Shown here: piece by piece, positions 17,802-27,281 of the stretch | Layout of the letters: each line of letters starts with the position of its first letter | How positions within the stretch are numbered: the stretch's first letter is position 1 | From: Paenibacillus sp. Root444D2 | GTDB taxonomy: Bacteria; Bacillota; Bacilli; Paenibacillales; NBRC-103111 | NCBI RefSeq assembly: GCF_001426375.1 | Contig: NZ_LMEO01000023.1 | Coordinates: 169,592-233,591, forward strand | DNA length: 64,000 nt | Direction: 5' to 3' | Notes under the pieces: model-generated | Seen by the model: the letters and a program-made list of their open reading frames with translations, nothing else | The model's database searches: none | Told to the model about the DNA's origin: nothing | Translations under genes and position numbers: made by a program

Positions 17802-20800
17802 ATGAGTAGGCTAGCAGGATGGAAAGCAAAACTTTTGAAAACAACACTTGCCGTAACAATCGCGTTACCGTTTCAAGTATTGGCCACAAGCAGTTGGCAA
17901 GCTGTTATGGCGGAAGGACCGAGTGATCCGGCTCCATTTATTGAAGCCAAAGTAGTTAACGAAAATGCAGGCAAGAAGGTTCTTTTCGACAATACGCATG
18001 AACAAACCGCTGGAGCAGCCGATTGGGTAATTGATGGGGCCTTCTCAGATTTTGCCAATGCTTTAGCGAATAATGGTTATTACGTGAAAGAGCTGCGCAA
18101 AACGACACCCATTACGTTGAGTGATTTGAGTGGTTACGATGTATTCGTCGTTGCAGAATCGAATGTTCCCTATAAGACGACTGAGCAAGCTGCTCTGGAG
18201 CAATATGTGCAGGGAGGCGGCAGTATCTTCTTCATCGGAGATCACTACAATGCAGACCGCAACAAGAACCGTTGGGACGGTTCGGAAGTATTCAATGGCT
18301 ACCGCAGAGGTGCATGGACGAACCCGGCTAGCGGTATGAACGCAGAGGAGACCGCTTCATCAGCCATGCAGGACGTAGCTAGTTCGGATTGGTTGGCTAC
18401 ACAGTTCGGTTTGCGTTTCCGCTATAACGCTTTGGGAGATATTACGGCGAATCAAATAGTAGCGCCAGAGCAAGCTTTCGGGATTACCAGCGGTGTCTCA
18501 ACAGTGGCTATGCATGCAGGTTCAACGCTAGCTATTCTTGATCCTACAAAAGCGAAGGGGATTGTGTACCTGCCGCAAACGAGCGATGCTTGGGCGAATG
18601 CAGTTGATCAAGGTGTATATAACGGAGGCGGTATTGCCGAAGGCCCTTATGTGGCTGTTGCCAAAGCAGGTGCAGGTAAGGCTGGATTTATCGGCGATTC
18701 CTCACCGGTTGAAGATGCGACACCGAAATATGTCCGCGAGGATACGGGTGCGAAGAAGACGACCTATGACGGTTTTAAAGAGCAGAACGATGGTGTGCTG
18801 CTTGTAAATATGGTGAACTGGCTCTCGAAGAAAGAAAGCTATACAAGCTTATCTCAGGTTAGCGGCTTGCAGTTGGATCAACCTACGGCGCTGCTGCCTT
18901 TTGAAGATCCGGCTGCGTCAACGGAACCACAGCCAGAGCCTTGGGCTGCGCCAAACGCAGGCTACAAATGGTATGACCGCAGCACGTTTAAAGCGGGCTC
19001 ATACGGCGGACCTACGGCAACAGCTAGTGCTGCTTACAGCTTTGTGCATCAAGCAACACTACCCAATGCAGAGGACTTCCCCGTGCGGGTAGTTGTGGAT
19101 AACCTGCCTGCGTCTACGACTGTAGCGGGGTTCAGTGTTGGTATTTATTTGGTCAGCGGGGGCGCTCAAATAGCTATGATTCAAAATGCAGATGGCACAT
19201 GGCCCGCTGCATACGGGTACAGCTCTACGTTCAGCGTGACCTCAGATATTAATGGACATGCTACAAAAGATTTGAAAGTTCGAATTAAGCCGGGAACGAC
19301 GGCTGCGGCCAACTTGAGGCTGCGTCAAAACGGAACGAACCTGAAGACCGAAGCCGTTACACTTGGCAACGTTCCGGCTGAACCGTTACCGGAAGAGCAG
19401 AATCCAATTCCGGCTAAGATCACCGTCGCTGAAGCACGAGGTAAAGCTGATGGAACATTGGTGACAGTTGAGGGCGTTGTAACTACGGAACCTGGATCTT
19501 TTGGCGGGCAATCTTTCTACTTGCAGGATGCTACCGGCGGTATGTATGTGTTCCAGAGCTTGAGTGGATTTCATCTTGGAGATACCGTGAAGGTGACGGC
19601 TTCGACCGCAGTATTTAACACAGAGTTCGAGTTGACCGATCCAGTGGAAATTACCAAAACAGGAGTCACTGCTGTGCCTACACCAGCTGTTGTATCGGCT
19701 GTAACTAGCGATAATCAAGGGCAGCTGGTCGAGCTCAGCAATGTAACGATCAATAATATCATTAGTGCTGCACCGACGGGCTCTTTTGAATTTGATGCGG
19801 TTAACGGAGCGGTGAGCAATCATGTTCGGGTTGATGCACGGACTGGATTAACACAAAGCACGTTCCCTTATCAGGCAGGTAAAACCGTGAATATCCAAGG
19901 TGTCGCTGCCATTTTCAAAGGTGTATTTCAATTGAAACCAAGAGGATTGAGCGACTTCACCGCAGTGGCTGACACAGTGGCACCTGTGACGACGGCGGTA
20001 TTGTCGAGTGCTCCAAATAGCGAGGGCTGGTTTAAAGAAGATGTGACGGTTACCTTGACGGCTGTGGATGAATCAGCAGGTACGGTGGGGACCGAATACA
20101 GTATCAATGGCGGAAATGCAGCTGCTTACGCTGCACCCATTGTCATTCAAAACGAAGGAACGAGTACGATCGGATATTTCTCTACAGATGCTGCAGGGAA
20201 TGTGGAAGCGGCGAAATCTATGGAAGTGAAATTAGATAAAACAGTACCCGTTGCTGTTTTGACGGAGTCCGGTCATGCTCTGACGGATGTGACAGATGCG
20301 GATACGCTGAGATTCGATTTGAACAGTACAGATGCACATTCCGGTGTGGCGACGCAGACGTTGACTTTGGATGGCGCTGTGATTAACAGCGGTCAAACGT
20401 TTGCCGCAGGCAGTCTAGCACTAGGAGCACATACGGTGCAATACAGTGTAGTGGATGCAGCAGGCAATTTAGTGCAATCGACACAAACATTCAACGTAAG
20501 TGCGAGCGTTACATTCAGTCAAGCTACCCTTGCTGCTGACGCGCTGTCACTGAAACCGGGTGAAACGACGGCTACTCACCTTACAGGCATATTAAGCAAC
20601 GGAGCGCCTGCTGATCTTAGCGGTGCTGTAGTTGCCTACAACACAAGTAATGCAGCGGTAGTTACTGTGGATGCAGCAGGTAAAGTTAGCGCTTTGGCTG
20701 AAGGGACTGCGCAAATTACAGCTACCGTCACACTGAATGGAAAAACAGTACCAACCAACGCTGTGTCTATTACGGTAGTAAAGCCGTTATCGGTTGGGGT

Positions 20801-21374
20801 GCCAGGTAAACCTGTTTTGTCAGATAACAGTGGTCATGCAACTGGATTAAAAGATGGTAACTACACAGTCACAATGAACATGTGGTGGGGGAATAACGGC
20901 TCCGTGTTTAAGCTATACGAAAATGGCGTACTCATCAGTACGCAAACATTAACTGACGCGTCTCCAGCAGCGCAAGTGGCTAAAGTAGATGTGAGAGGCA
21001 AAGCGAACGGCACTTATACCTATACGAGTGAACTTATTAATTCTTTCGGAACAACAGCTAGCAGCCCACTTGTGGTCAAGATTACAGACGCATTGCCAGG
21101 TAAACCGGTACTATCTCAAGATAATTGGGATGGAGACGGCAGCTACAAGGTGACGATGAACATGTGGTGGGGCACCAACGCTACCGAGTATCGCCTATAC
21201 GAAAATGGCATTTTGATCGAAACCAAGAGCTTGAATGCAGCTTCTCCAAGTGCACAAAGCGCGGTGTCGACGATTGCTGGCAGAGCCATTGGCCTGTATG
21301 AGTACCGCAGCGAATTGGTCAATGCGGGTGGTGTTACTTCGAGTGACAAGATTACGGTGAAAGTAACGAAGTAA
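17802..21374 (+). CDS. Large secreted multidomain protein (DUF4350/GATase-like, OB-fold, OmpL47-like, BIG2, two carbohydrate-binding-like repeats)
   Basis: A 1190-residue protein with a signal peptide (cleavage near residue 37). About 50-340 resembles a ThuA/DUF4350 glutaminase-like fold ([40 protein letters not shown]). About 540-655 is an OB-fold of the kind found in secreted nucleases ([30 protein letters not shown]). About 720-900 has OmpL47-like Ig repeats (YSINGG, DAAGNVE). About 905-995 is a BIG2 domain. About 1000-1190 holds two copies of a module with the motif MNMWWG-N-N/A-x-x-x-LYENG, typical of chitinase and nuclease accessory domains. It has no sortase motif or SLH domain, so it is probably released. 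AAGGAGG lies before the ATG. Role: extracellular binding or degradation; no catalytic site is certain. Confidence 0.85.
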   Translation: MSRLAGWKAKLLKTTLAVTIALPFQVLATSSWQAVMAEGPSDPAPFIEAKVVNENAGKKVLFDNTHEQTAGAADWVIDGAFSDFANALANNGYYVKELRKTTPITLSDLSGYDVFVVAESNVPYKTTEQAALEQYVQGGGSIFFIGDHYNADRNKNRWDGSEVFNGYRRGAWTNPASGMNAEETASSAMQDVASSDWLATQFGLRFRYNALGDITANQIVAPEQAFGITSGVSTVAMHAGSTLAILDPTKAKGIVYLPQTSDAWANAVDQGVYNGGGIAEGPYVAVAKAGAGKAGFIGDSSPVEDATPKYVREDTGAKKTTYDGFKEQNDGVLLVNMVNWLSKKESYTSLSQVSGLQLDQPTALLPFEDPAASTEPQPEPWAAPNAGYKWYDRSTFKAGSYGGPTATASAAYSFVHQATLPNAEDFPVRVVVDNLPASTTVAGFSVGIYLVSGGAQIAMIQNADGTWPAAYGYSSTFSVTSDINGHATKDLKVRIKPGTTAAANLRLRQNGTNLKTEAVTLGNVPAEPLPEEQNPIPAKITVAEARGKADGTLVTVEGVVTTEPGSFGGQSFYLQDATGGMYVFQSLSGFHLGDTVKVTASTAVFNTEFELTDPVEITKTGVTAVPTPAVVSAVTSDNQGQLVELSNVTINNIISAAPTGSFEFDAVNGAVSNHVRVDARTGLTQSTFPYQAGKTVNIQGVAAIFKGVFQLKPRGLSDFTAVADTVAPVTTAVLSSAPNSEGWFKEDVTVTLTAVDESAGTVGTEYSINGGNAAAYAAPIVIQNEGTSTIGYFSTDAAGNVEAAKSMEVKLDKTVPVAVLTESGHALTDVTDADTLRFDLNSTDAHSGVATQTLTLDGAVINSGQTFAAGSLALGAHTVQYSVVDAAGNLVQSTQTFNVSASVTFSQATLAADALSLKPGETTATHLTGILSNGAPADLSGAVVAYNTSNAAVVTVDAAGKVSALAEGTAQITATVTLNGKTVPTNAVSITVVKPLSVGVPGKPVLSDNSGHATGLKDGNYTVTMNMWWGNNGSVFKLYENGVLISTQTLTDASPAAQVAKVDVRGKANGTYTYTSELINSFGTTASSPLVVKITDALPGKPVLSQDNWDGDGSYKVTMNMWWGTNATEYRLYENGILIETKSLNAASPSAQSAVSTIAGRAIGLYEYRSELVNAGGVTSSDKITVKVTK

Positions 21375-21392
21375 GAGCTGACGTTATGGAAA

Positions 21393-21439
21393 AAGGGCCT
21401 TTAACGACTCCGGTTGGAGTTGTTGGAGGCTCTTTTTTG
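21393..21439 (+). terminator. Terminator after the large secreted protein gene
   Basis: A long imperfect stem: GGGCCTTTAACGACTCC against GGAGTTGTTGGAGGCTC, loop GGTT, then T6. Confidence 0.85.
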
Positions 21440-21616
21440 TCTGAGTTGGGGAGGGGACGGGAGAGATTAGTTGATTCGGAGTGGCTTCTCATGTAGGCAG
21501 TACCACTAGTGTGCAATTTAACAGTCGGCTTGGGATGAGTGTTATATGTATAAAAATGTAAAGAAGATGGCATCATGGTCATTATATGATGTATTGAATG
21601 GTGGGTGTTAATAGGC

Positions 21617-21838
21617 ATGGGAATAGGAATAGTGAATACGGCAATATGCTCTTACTGCGATCAACCAGCCACATTTCGAATCGGAAATGTTGACTATGAA
21701 CTGAATGCTTGTGACAAACATGAGGAAGCCGCTCATAGCAAGTTTGATAGAGTGACTGGTGAAGATTCGTGGAGGATGATTTCATTGGCCTCACATGGCT
21801 TTCCTGAGCCTAGAAATTATTCATTGTATGTTCTGTGA
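21617..21838 (+). CDS. Small hypothetical protein with possible zinc-binding motif
   Basis: 73 residues from the ATG at 21617 (a GTG 12 bases upstream is also in frame). The CSYCDQPATFRIGNVDYELNACDKHEE segment contains C-x2-C...C-x2-H, the spacing of a small treble-clef/zinc-ribbon. GGTGG upstream is a weak ribosome site. No function is known. It is followed closely by another small gene. Confidence 0.55.
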   Translation: MGIGIVNTAICSYCDQPATFRIGNVDYELNACDKHEEAAHSKFDRVTGEDSWRMISLASHGFPEPRNYSLYVL

Positions 21839-21884
21839 AATGTTGGTACATAATATCAATATTATTTTTCGAAGGAGGCATAAA

Positions 21885-22049
21885 ATGGATATAGAAATGT
21901 TTGAAGAAAATCGAGAAACGATTGTTGAGGCATCGGATATTCTCTCTGTACCAGAAGGAGCGAAAGAGTTTGTCGATATAATTGGTGACGAAAAGCTCGA
22001 TGGATACGGTAACCCAGCATCAAACTTTGATACACAACAAACTACATAA
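21885..22049 (+). CDS. Small acidic hypothetical protein (54 aa)
   Basis: The ATG at 21885 has the excellent ribosome site GAAGGAGG; upstream in-frame starts would overlap the preceding gene and lack a site. The product begins MDIEMFEENRETIVEASD and is strongly acidic, with no membrane segment or signal peptide. A terminator begins five bases after the stop, which supports a real gene. Function unknown. Confidence 0.65.
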   Translation: MDIEMFEENRETIVEASDILSVPEGAKEFVDIIGDEKLDGYGNPASNFDTQQTT

Positions 22050-22053
22050 ATCG

Positions 22054-22085
22054 AACTCCCCGTGAAAATGGGGAGTTTTTTTATT
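22054..22085 (+). terminator. Terminator after the 54-aa gene
   Basis: AACTCCCC-gtgaaaat-GGGGAGTT then T7. Confidence 0.9.
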
Positions 22086-22285
22086 AAAAGAAATACCACT
22101 AGCGGGGGCTTCTAGTGATTGGGCTTGCACCTCACCAGGTAAATTGGCAAAATCCCCGAAATACGAGTTGCCGACGCATCATTTGTTATTTCCGCTACAC
22201 GCAGCATTGTAAAAGTTACCTACTAGACAAAATCAGATCTCGATGGTAGCGTAAATTTACTACGAATGAAAGTTTGTGATACGTG

Positions 22286-23503
22286 ATGTCCAATCCTATT
22301 GCTTCCCAAACAAGACTATCTGTAAGTCGTTCAAACCGTTTATGGATTGTGCTCGTACTCGGTTCACTGGCGTCTTTCGGCCCGCTCTCACTAGATATGT
22401 ACTTACCCGCACTGCCTGTGCTCGCGAATGATCTTCATACCACCACCTCACTGGCACAAATGAGTTTAACTGCCTGCATGCTCGGCCTATCGATCGGTCA
22501 GCTCATCGCTGGTTCGGTGAGTGATGTGCGCGGAAGACGAATGCCACTGCTGATTGGGCTCGTTGTTTATGCGATTTCCTCGGTCCTATGCATGTTCTCG
22601 CCAACGATATGGGTTTTTCTGGGTCTGCGTTTCGTTCAAGGCATGGCTGGCGCAGCTGGTATCGTCATCTCCCGTGCGATTGTTCGTGATATGTATGAAG
22701 GTGTGGAGCTGACGAAGTTTTTTGCCCTTCTAATGTTGGTCAATGGGGCCGCGCCTATACTTGCTCCCATTGTAGGTGGACAAATTTTGCAATTCACCTC
22801 ATGGCGTGGCGTATTCCTTGTTTTGAGCCTGATCGGTGTGGTTATGCTCTTTGCTACTGTGCTCGGCTTGAAGGAAACACACCCGCCAGAGCGTCGTTCC
22901 AAAGGCGGTCTCACCAACACGCTTCGAACGTTTGGCGGTCTGCTTACAGACCGTATGTTCATGGGCTATGCGTTAACGCAAGGACTCGTTTTTGCCGGCA
23001 TGTTCGCTTATATTTCGGGTTCCCCGTTCGTGCTGCAGGATATTTTCGGCGTTTCCCCGCAAATATTCAGTCTTTGCTTCGCGATTAACGGTATGGGTGT
23101 TATCATAGCCGGTCAAATCACGGGAAAGCTAGCAGGAAAAGTTAGCAACCATCGATTGCTAGCTGGTGGGCTTGCCATTGCCGCTTTCGGCGGTTTGTTA
23201 CTTTTCATTTCTACCCTTATTGGGGCAGGGTTATATGCGATTTTGGCGGCTTTTTTCTTTATCGTTTCAAGCGTAGGACCTGTCTCTGTAGCAACCTCCT
23301 CCCTTGCTCTTCAAAATCAAGGGAAAACAGCAGGCAGCGCGGCAGCATTGTTAGGTTTGCTTTCTTTTATCATAGGAGGCCTAGTTGCTCCGTTGGTCGG
23401 TATTGGCGGCAGCCAAACCGCGGTTCCGTTAGGCATCATCATAGCCGTGATGGAAATAGGAGCGATCCTAAGTTTTATTTTACTCACCCGTAAAAAGGCA
23501 TAA
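22286..23503 (+). CDS. Bcr/CflA-family drug efflux MFS transporter
   Basis: 405 residues with 12 predicted membrane segments. The N-terminal block SFGPLSLDMYLPALPVLANDL is diagnostic of the Bcr/CflA group, as is the motif A-like loop GSVSDVRGRRMPLLIG and FVQGMAGAAGIVISRAIVRDMY. The family exports drugs such as bicyclomycin or chloramphenicol by proton antiport; the substrate here is unknown. The start is ATG 22286 (or GTG three bases earlier); the ribosome site is weak. The 236-bp gap before it holds no feature I can name. It ends at a bidirectional terminator shared with the convergent DedA gene. Confidence 0.92.
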   Translation: MSNPIASQTRLSVSRSNRLWIVLVLGSLASFGPLSLDMYLPALPVLANDLHTTTSLAQMSLTACMLGLSIGQLIAGSVSDVRGRRMPLLIGLVVYAISSVLCMFSPTIWVFLGLRFVQGMAGAAGIVISRAIVRDMYEGVELTKFFALLMLVNGAAPILAPIVGGQILQFTSWRGVFLVLSLIGVVMLFATVLGLKETHPPERRSKGGLTNTLRTFGGLLTDRMFMGYALTQGLVFAGMFAYISGSPFVLQDIFGVSPQIFSLCFAINGMGVIIAGQITGKLAGKVSNHRLLAGGLAIAAFGGLLLFISTLIGAGLYAILAAFFFIVSSVGPVSVATSSLALQNQGKTAGSAAALLGLLSFIIGGLVAPLVGIGGSQTAVPLGIIIAVMEIGAILSFILLTRKKA

Positions 23504-23516
23504 TAAAAAATCAAAT

Positions 23517-23562
23517 AAAGGTTGCCTCTTCGATCTTACTAAGACCGATGGGCAACCTTTTT
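23517..23562. terminator. Bidirectional terminator between the MFS pump and DedA genes
   Basis: AAAGGTTGCC (23517-23526) pairs with GGCAACCTTT, with T5 on the plus strand and an A-rich left flank for the minus strand. Confidence 0.8.
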
Positions 23563-23590
23563 CGTATATAAAGGGATTTAGGTAACTGCT

Positions 23591-24214
23591 TTATTGAGGC
23601 TTTTGCAGCCCCGTTTTCAAACGAATACGCCATTTTACAAGTAATAAAATAGCTACTGCAATACACAATCCGATCAAGGTGTAAATCAAAAACTTTTCAA
23701 CCCACATAAAAATGAGAAGCCACTGATCACCGAAAAGGTAACCAATTCCGAAAAATACTACCACCCATAAAGCTGAGCCTGTGAAGGCGAATAAAGCAAA
23801 AATTCGGTAAGGAACGCGGATGATGCCTACAAAATAAAAGATAAACTGTCTGATTCCCGGTATGAAATAACTGAAAAGCAGCAATTTGTTTCCGTACTTC
23901 GCGTAATATTCTCTAGACTTATCCAGGTGTGCGGGTTTCAAAAACAGGAATTTCCCATAACGTTCGATCAGAGGCGTGCCTAGTCTATATCCGATCCAAT
24001 AGGTAATCGTCATGCCGATTATAGTTCCGACCCAGGCCGCAACCATGGCTAAGAACCAATGAAGCACCCCTTTATAAGCTAAAAAACCCGTATACGTCAT
24101 CGTCGTATTTCCCGGAGGAATCGGAAGCGCAATAGCATCCAATGGCAGACCGATCAACAATACCCAATAGCCATATTGTGCAAATAATTGTTCAATTAGT
24201 CCCATAAACTTCAT
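23591..24214 (-). CDS. DedA-family membrane protein
   Basis: A 207-residue protein with the DedA/SNARE-associated signature: LPIPPGNTTMTYTGFLAY, then the AWVGTIIGMTITYWIGYRLG segment and FSYFIPGIRQFIFYFVG. Family members are membrane transporters, probably scramblases that recycle undecaprenyl phosphate or phospholipids; the lipid here is unknown. AAGGAGAAC lies 9 bases before the ATG at 24214. It stands alone, and the 205-bp gap to alkA holds nothing clear. Confidence 0.9.
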   Translation of the reverse strand: MKFMGLIEQLFAQYGYWVLLIGLPLDAIALPIPPGNTTMTYTGFLAYKGVLHWFLAMVAAWVGTIIGMTITYWIGYRLGTPLIERYGKFLFLKPAHLDKSREYYAKYGNKLLLFSYFIPGIRQFIFYFVGIIRVPYRIFALFAFTGSALWVVVFFGIGYLFGDQWLLIFMWVEKFLIYTLIGLCIAVAILLLVKWRIRLKTGLQKPQ

Positions 24215-24419
24215 GACTTATGTTCTCCTTGTAACAAAAAACCGTATATTTTTTGTGGAAATTTGCATGAAAATCTCAAATTTGCGCAGCAGAAATGAAC
24301 CATCTTACCAAAAGTATACTTGTTTCAAGTAAAGCTATGAACCGTCAGAAAGTCAAGTTTTGGTCAGGACCTTAGTCTAGTTATCCGTAGGGTAGTCTCA
24401 CGTCATCGCATCATTTCGG

Positions 24420-25370
24420 TTAGTATAATACACGCCATAAATAAAAAGTCGCATAAGCTTCCCATCCATTCCATCCTTCTGCAAGCTGTTGGATATGGGG
24501 GATTGTCGGCTTCTGATCTAAGCCAAGGACATGCTTCAGAGCGTTGTGCAAGCCAACGTCGGCAAGAGGGAAAGCAGCGGGGTTCCGCAAGCAGCGCATC
24601 AGCACATAATTGGCCGTCCACGGACCGATGCCGCGAATACTTAACAGCTCTTTCTCCATTTCTGCAAAATCGTTCCGCCTCAGCAGCTCCTCTTTAACAA
24701 GTAGCCCCTCAGCCATCAACTTGGCGACGCCAATTAAGTATTCAGCCTTTTTACCCGTGAACTGTAAGGCAGTCAGGGCATCAGGCGTGAGCTCGGCGAT
24801 TCGCTCTGGTGTAGGAAATGCCCAGTACGTCCGTCCTTTCCAGTCTAGCTGTGTACCGAAGGTTTCAACTAAACGTCTTTTGAGCGTATAGGCAAAAGTC
24901 AGGTTGATTTGCTGTCCGATAATGCCCCAGCTCATTGCCTCGAATAGATCTGGAATCCCCATCAGGCGCAGCCCATAAAAGTCCTGAGTGGCTTGCTTCA
25001 GCAGATGATCACCCTTGGCCAACTCGTAGAAGGGCGTAAGGTCGGTGCCAAGGTCAAACCACTCCCACACATAGCGAGCCACGTCTTCACGAGTGGAGGA
25101 GGAGAGGGTACCGTCGGTACTATGGAGTAGTTGAATACGCAGCCGAGAATTATCCTCACTGTTGACAGCGATTAGGACATGGTTATCCCCAACCGGAAGC
25201 AGCTTGTAAATAGCCAAGTTATCCACATGGAATAAGCATTCATTGGTTGATCGGGATAAGTAACCAAGATTTTGCTCATATCGAAAAGGATCAGGAAGCG
25301 GCAGTGTAAGGGAACTCGTCTGCTCGTACCATTTTAGGATAGAAGGGTCAAAGGATTGAAGATGTGGCAT
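24420..25370 (-). CDS. alkA: DNA-3-methyladenine glycosylase II (AlkA type)
   Basis: A 316-residue protein with an N-terminal AlkA domain (to about 130) and a HhH-GPD domain: hairpin LLSIRGIGPWTANYVLMR (242-259), catalytic Asp271 in FPLADVGLHNAL. It excises alkylated bases from DNA in base-excision repair. It is transcribed divergently from adaA, the classical arrangement around the Ada adaptive response, so AdaA may control it. Ribosome site AGGAGAA. Confidence 0.93.
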   Translation of the reverse strand: MPHLQSFDPSILKWYEQTSSLTLPLPDPFRYEQNLGYLSRSTNECLFHVDNLAIYKLLPVGDNHVLIAVNSEDNSRLRIQLLHSTDGTLSSSTREDVARYVWEWFDLGTDLTPFYELAKGDHLLKQATQDFYGLRLMGIPDLFEAMSWGIIGQQINLTFAYTLKRRLVETFGTQLDWKGRTYWAFPTPERIAELTPDALTALQFTGKKAEYLIGVAKLMAEGLLVKEELLRRNDFAEMEKELLSIRGIGPWTANYVLMRCLRNPAAFPLADVGLHNALKHVLGLDQKPTIPHIQQLAEGWNGWEAYATFYLWRVLY

Positions 25371-25525
25371 GTTAAGTTCTCCTCTTATCTGATAAAGTCT
25401 CTTCCTCTATTATCACTGAAAGCGGCTTTCGTAATCTTGCTTTCTCATCTTCCTTCCCTTACAAGAGCAGCATAGTTTGGGTATACTGAGCTAGTAGGGA
25501 AATGGAGCTGAGAGGAGCGGTAGTC

Positions 25526-26068
25526 ATGCAAGAACGGTTTTGGAAAGCGATTGTTGCGAATGATGCGGCTTATGATGGTACGTTTTATTATGCGGTGACG
25601 ACAACTGGGATCTTCTGCAGGCCATCTTGCAAATCAAGGGTGCCTAAAAGGGAGAATGTCCGGATTTTTGGGAACCGACAAGCGGCTTTCTCTGAAAATT
25701 ATCGTCCCTGCAAAAGGTGCAGGCCAGACGGCGTCAGGCTGCCTGATGAAGAATGGGTGTCGCTCATGACAGCTCACATCGATGAACATTATGCCGAGCC
25801 GCTGACGCTGACGATCCTGGCAGATCACTTTTATGCGAGTGTCTATCATCTGCAAAGGACTTTCAAACGCCTGCAGGGAATCACACCTCTAACCTATCTT
25901 CAACAGGTTCGCATTGAAGCGGCCAAGCGGCTGCTTTTAGAAACGAATGCTCCTGTAAATGCGATTGGTGTTCAAGTGGGGATTCCGAATGCGGCACATT
26001 TTGCCACGATATTTCAAAAAAAGACCGGTTTTTCGCCTACGGAATTCCGTCAAATAAAATCAATTTAA
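25526..26068 (+). CDS. adaA: AdaA: methylphosphotriester-DNA methyltransferase and AraC-type activator
   Basis: 180 residues from the ATG at 25526, which has AGAGGAG upstream; an earlier in-frame ATG at 25502 has none. The Ada zinc domain uses C31, C35, C62 and C65 (FCRPSC, PCKRC); the first Cys normally accepts the methyl group from DNA phosphotriesters. The AraC-type double helix-turn-helix occupies about 75-180. In B. subtilis, methylated AdaA activates adaA-adaB and alkA. Here it directly precedes the O6-methylguanine methyltransferase gene, 23 bp away. Confidence 0.95.
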   Translation: MQERFWKAIVANDAAYDGTFYYAVTTTGIFCRPSCKSRVPKRENVRIFGNRQAAFSENYRPCKRCRPDGVRLPDEEWVSLMTAHIDEHYAEPLTLTILADHFYASVYHLQRTFKRLQGITPLTYLQQVRIEAAKRLLLETNAPVNAIGVQVGIPNAAHFATIFQKKTGFSPTEFRQIKSI

Positions 26069-26091
26069 ACATAACCGAGGAGGGATTGAAG

Positions 26092-26856
26092 ATGCAAACT
26101 ATGCGGGCGAAGTCTGAGGAGCAAACTGAGCAGGGAATGGCAGAGTTACAGGGCATGAGGGGGAAATCTGAGATGGAAACCATGCGAGCGGAGCCAGAGA
26201 TGCAAACCGTGCGAGCGGAGTCAGAGATGCAAACCAAGCGGGCGAAGTCAGAGATGGAAACCGAACGGGAGAAGTCAGTGATGCAAGCCAAGCGAGCGAG
26301 CTCAGAGATGCAAACCGAACCGACCAAGTCGATCTACTGGGGGGTCGTTCGTTTGTTAGAGAATAACTTTTTGATGGCGGCAACGGATGAGGGGCTTTGC
26401 TATTTACAATTTCATGAGGCAGATCCTGCAGGCGGTGTAGATGAGGGTGCGTGGTTGGAATTAGCGAAATGGGCTCGTGCGCAGCTATCTGAGTCTAGCT
26501 GGGTAGAGGATGCTGAGAAGCTGCAGCCCTATATCCTTCAACTAGAGGAGTACTTGAAAGGACTACGCACGGCATTTACATTGCCGTTGGATCTGCGTGG
26601 TACTGCTTTTCAGCAGTCGGTGTGGCGTGTGCTTCATGAGATTCCACATGGGGGAACGTTTAGTTATTCACAGGTAGCCCAGGCGTTAGATAAAATGAGT
26701 GCAGTTAGAGCCGTAGGTACTGCCATTGGGGCTAACCCCGTGCTCATCGTGGTGCCGTGTCATCGGGTTGTGGGGAAGGATGGGTCGCTAACTGGCTATC
26801 GCGGCGGACTTCGGAATAAGGAGAAGCTGCTGTTGTTGGAGCGAGCAGGATTGTGA
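26092..26856 (+). CDS. ogt: O6-methylguanine-DNA methyltransferase with repetitive N-terminal extension
   Basis: 254 residues from the ATG at 26092 (GAGGAGGGA seven bases upstream). Residues about 80-254 are a complete methyltransferase with acceptor Cys223 in VPCHRV. Before it, residues 4-75 are eight nine-residue units (MRAKSEEQT, MRAEPEMQT, VRAESEMQT, KRAKSEMET and so on), highly charged and probably helical. This extension is absent from ordinary Ogt/AdaB, which are about 165-180 residues long. It is encoded by exactly eight 27-bp repeats (26101-26316). Second gene of the adaA operon (adaB position). Confidence 0.92.
   Translation: MQTMRAKSEEQTEQGMAELQGMRGKSEMETMRAEPEMQTVRAESEMQTKRAKSEMETEREKSVMQAKRASSEMQTEPTKSIYWGVVRLLENNFLMAATDEGLCYLQFHEADPAGGVDEGAWLELAKWARAQLSESSWVEDAEKLQPYILQLEEYLKGLRTAFTLPLDLRGTAFQQSVWRVLHEIPHGGTFSYSQVAQALDKMSAVRAVGTAIGANPVLIVVPCHRVVGKDGSLTGYRGGLRNKEKLLLLERAGL
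26101..26316 (+). repeat. Eight in-frame 27-bp repeats within ogt
   Basis: Units share GAGATGCAAACC-N-N-GCGAGCG; the first two are more diverged. Length 216 bp, all in frame. See the ogt entry. Confidence 0.9.
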
Positions 26857-26884
26857 TTGGATGTGGCTGCAGATATACTAATCC

Positions 26885-27065
26885 ATTGGAGTTTTTACAG
26901 TAGTTTTTAAATTAGGCATGCAGATAACCGATTCTATTGGAGTATATCCAATTAAAACTCATAGAAACGGCCAATTTCATGGAAAATAAAAAATCCATTG
27001 GAGTTATTCCAATGAAAGTACACAAGCTAAGGTCTAGAGTGAGTTTACATTGTATTTTATCCAAT
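26885..27065. repeat. Family C palindrome array (four palindromes)
   Basis: Palindromes of type ATTGGA-GTATA-TCCAAT have centres 26893, 26944, 27005 and 27057, spacings 51, 61 and 52. The first has a decayed right arm. This is the same geometry as families A and B with unrelated sequence. It fills the gap after ogt; the rest, to 27281, has an open frame ending at 27215 that begins inside the array and lacks a ribosome site. Confidence 0.8.
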
Positions 27066-27281
27066 GCCAATACATTCATAATGCCCCTTCACCACGGGTG
27101 GACATCAATCGAAAACTTGAATTTAGAGTCTTTCAGCAGCTTTGTGAAGGGTAAAAAAACTAATGTAGTAATAGATTGGATGAAAAGAATCGATGGTCTC
27201 TTATCTCCAATGTAATAGAGGAAATTAGATTGTCTACGTTATCGAAGAGATGATCTCGAAAGGGAAAGTGGAGGTGAGTCT

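Noticed and set aside
26937-27215. 92-codon open frame between ogt and the SPL-like gene
   Set aside because: It begins within the ATTGGA palindrome array and has no ribosome binding site. The last 50 codons could be a gene remnant but nothing is recognisable.
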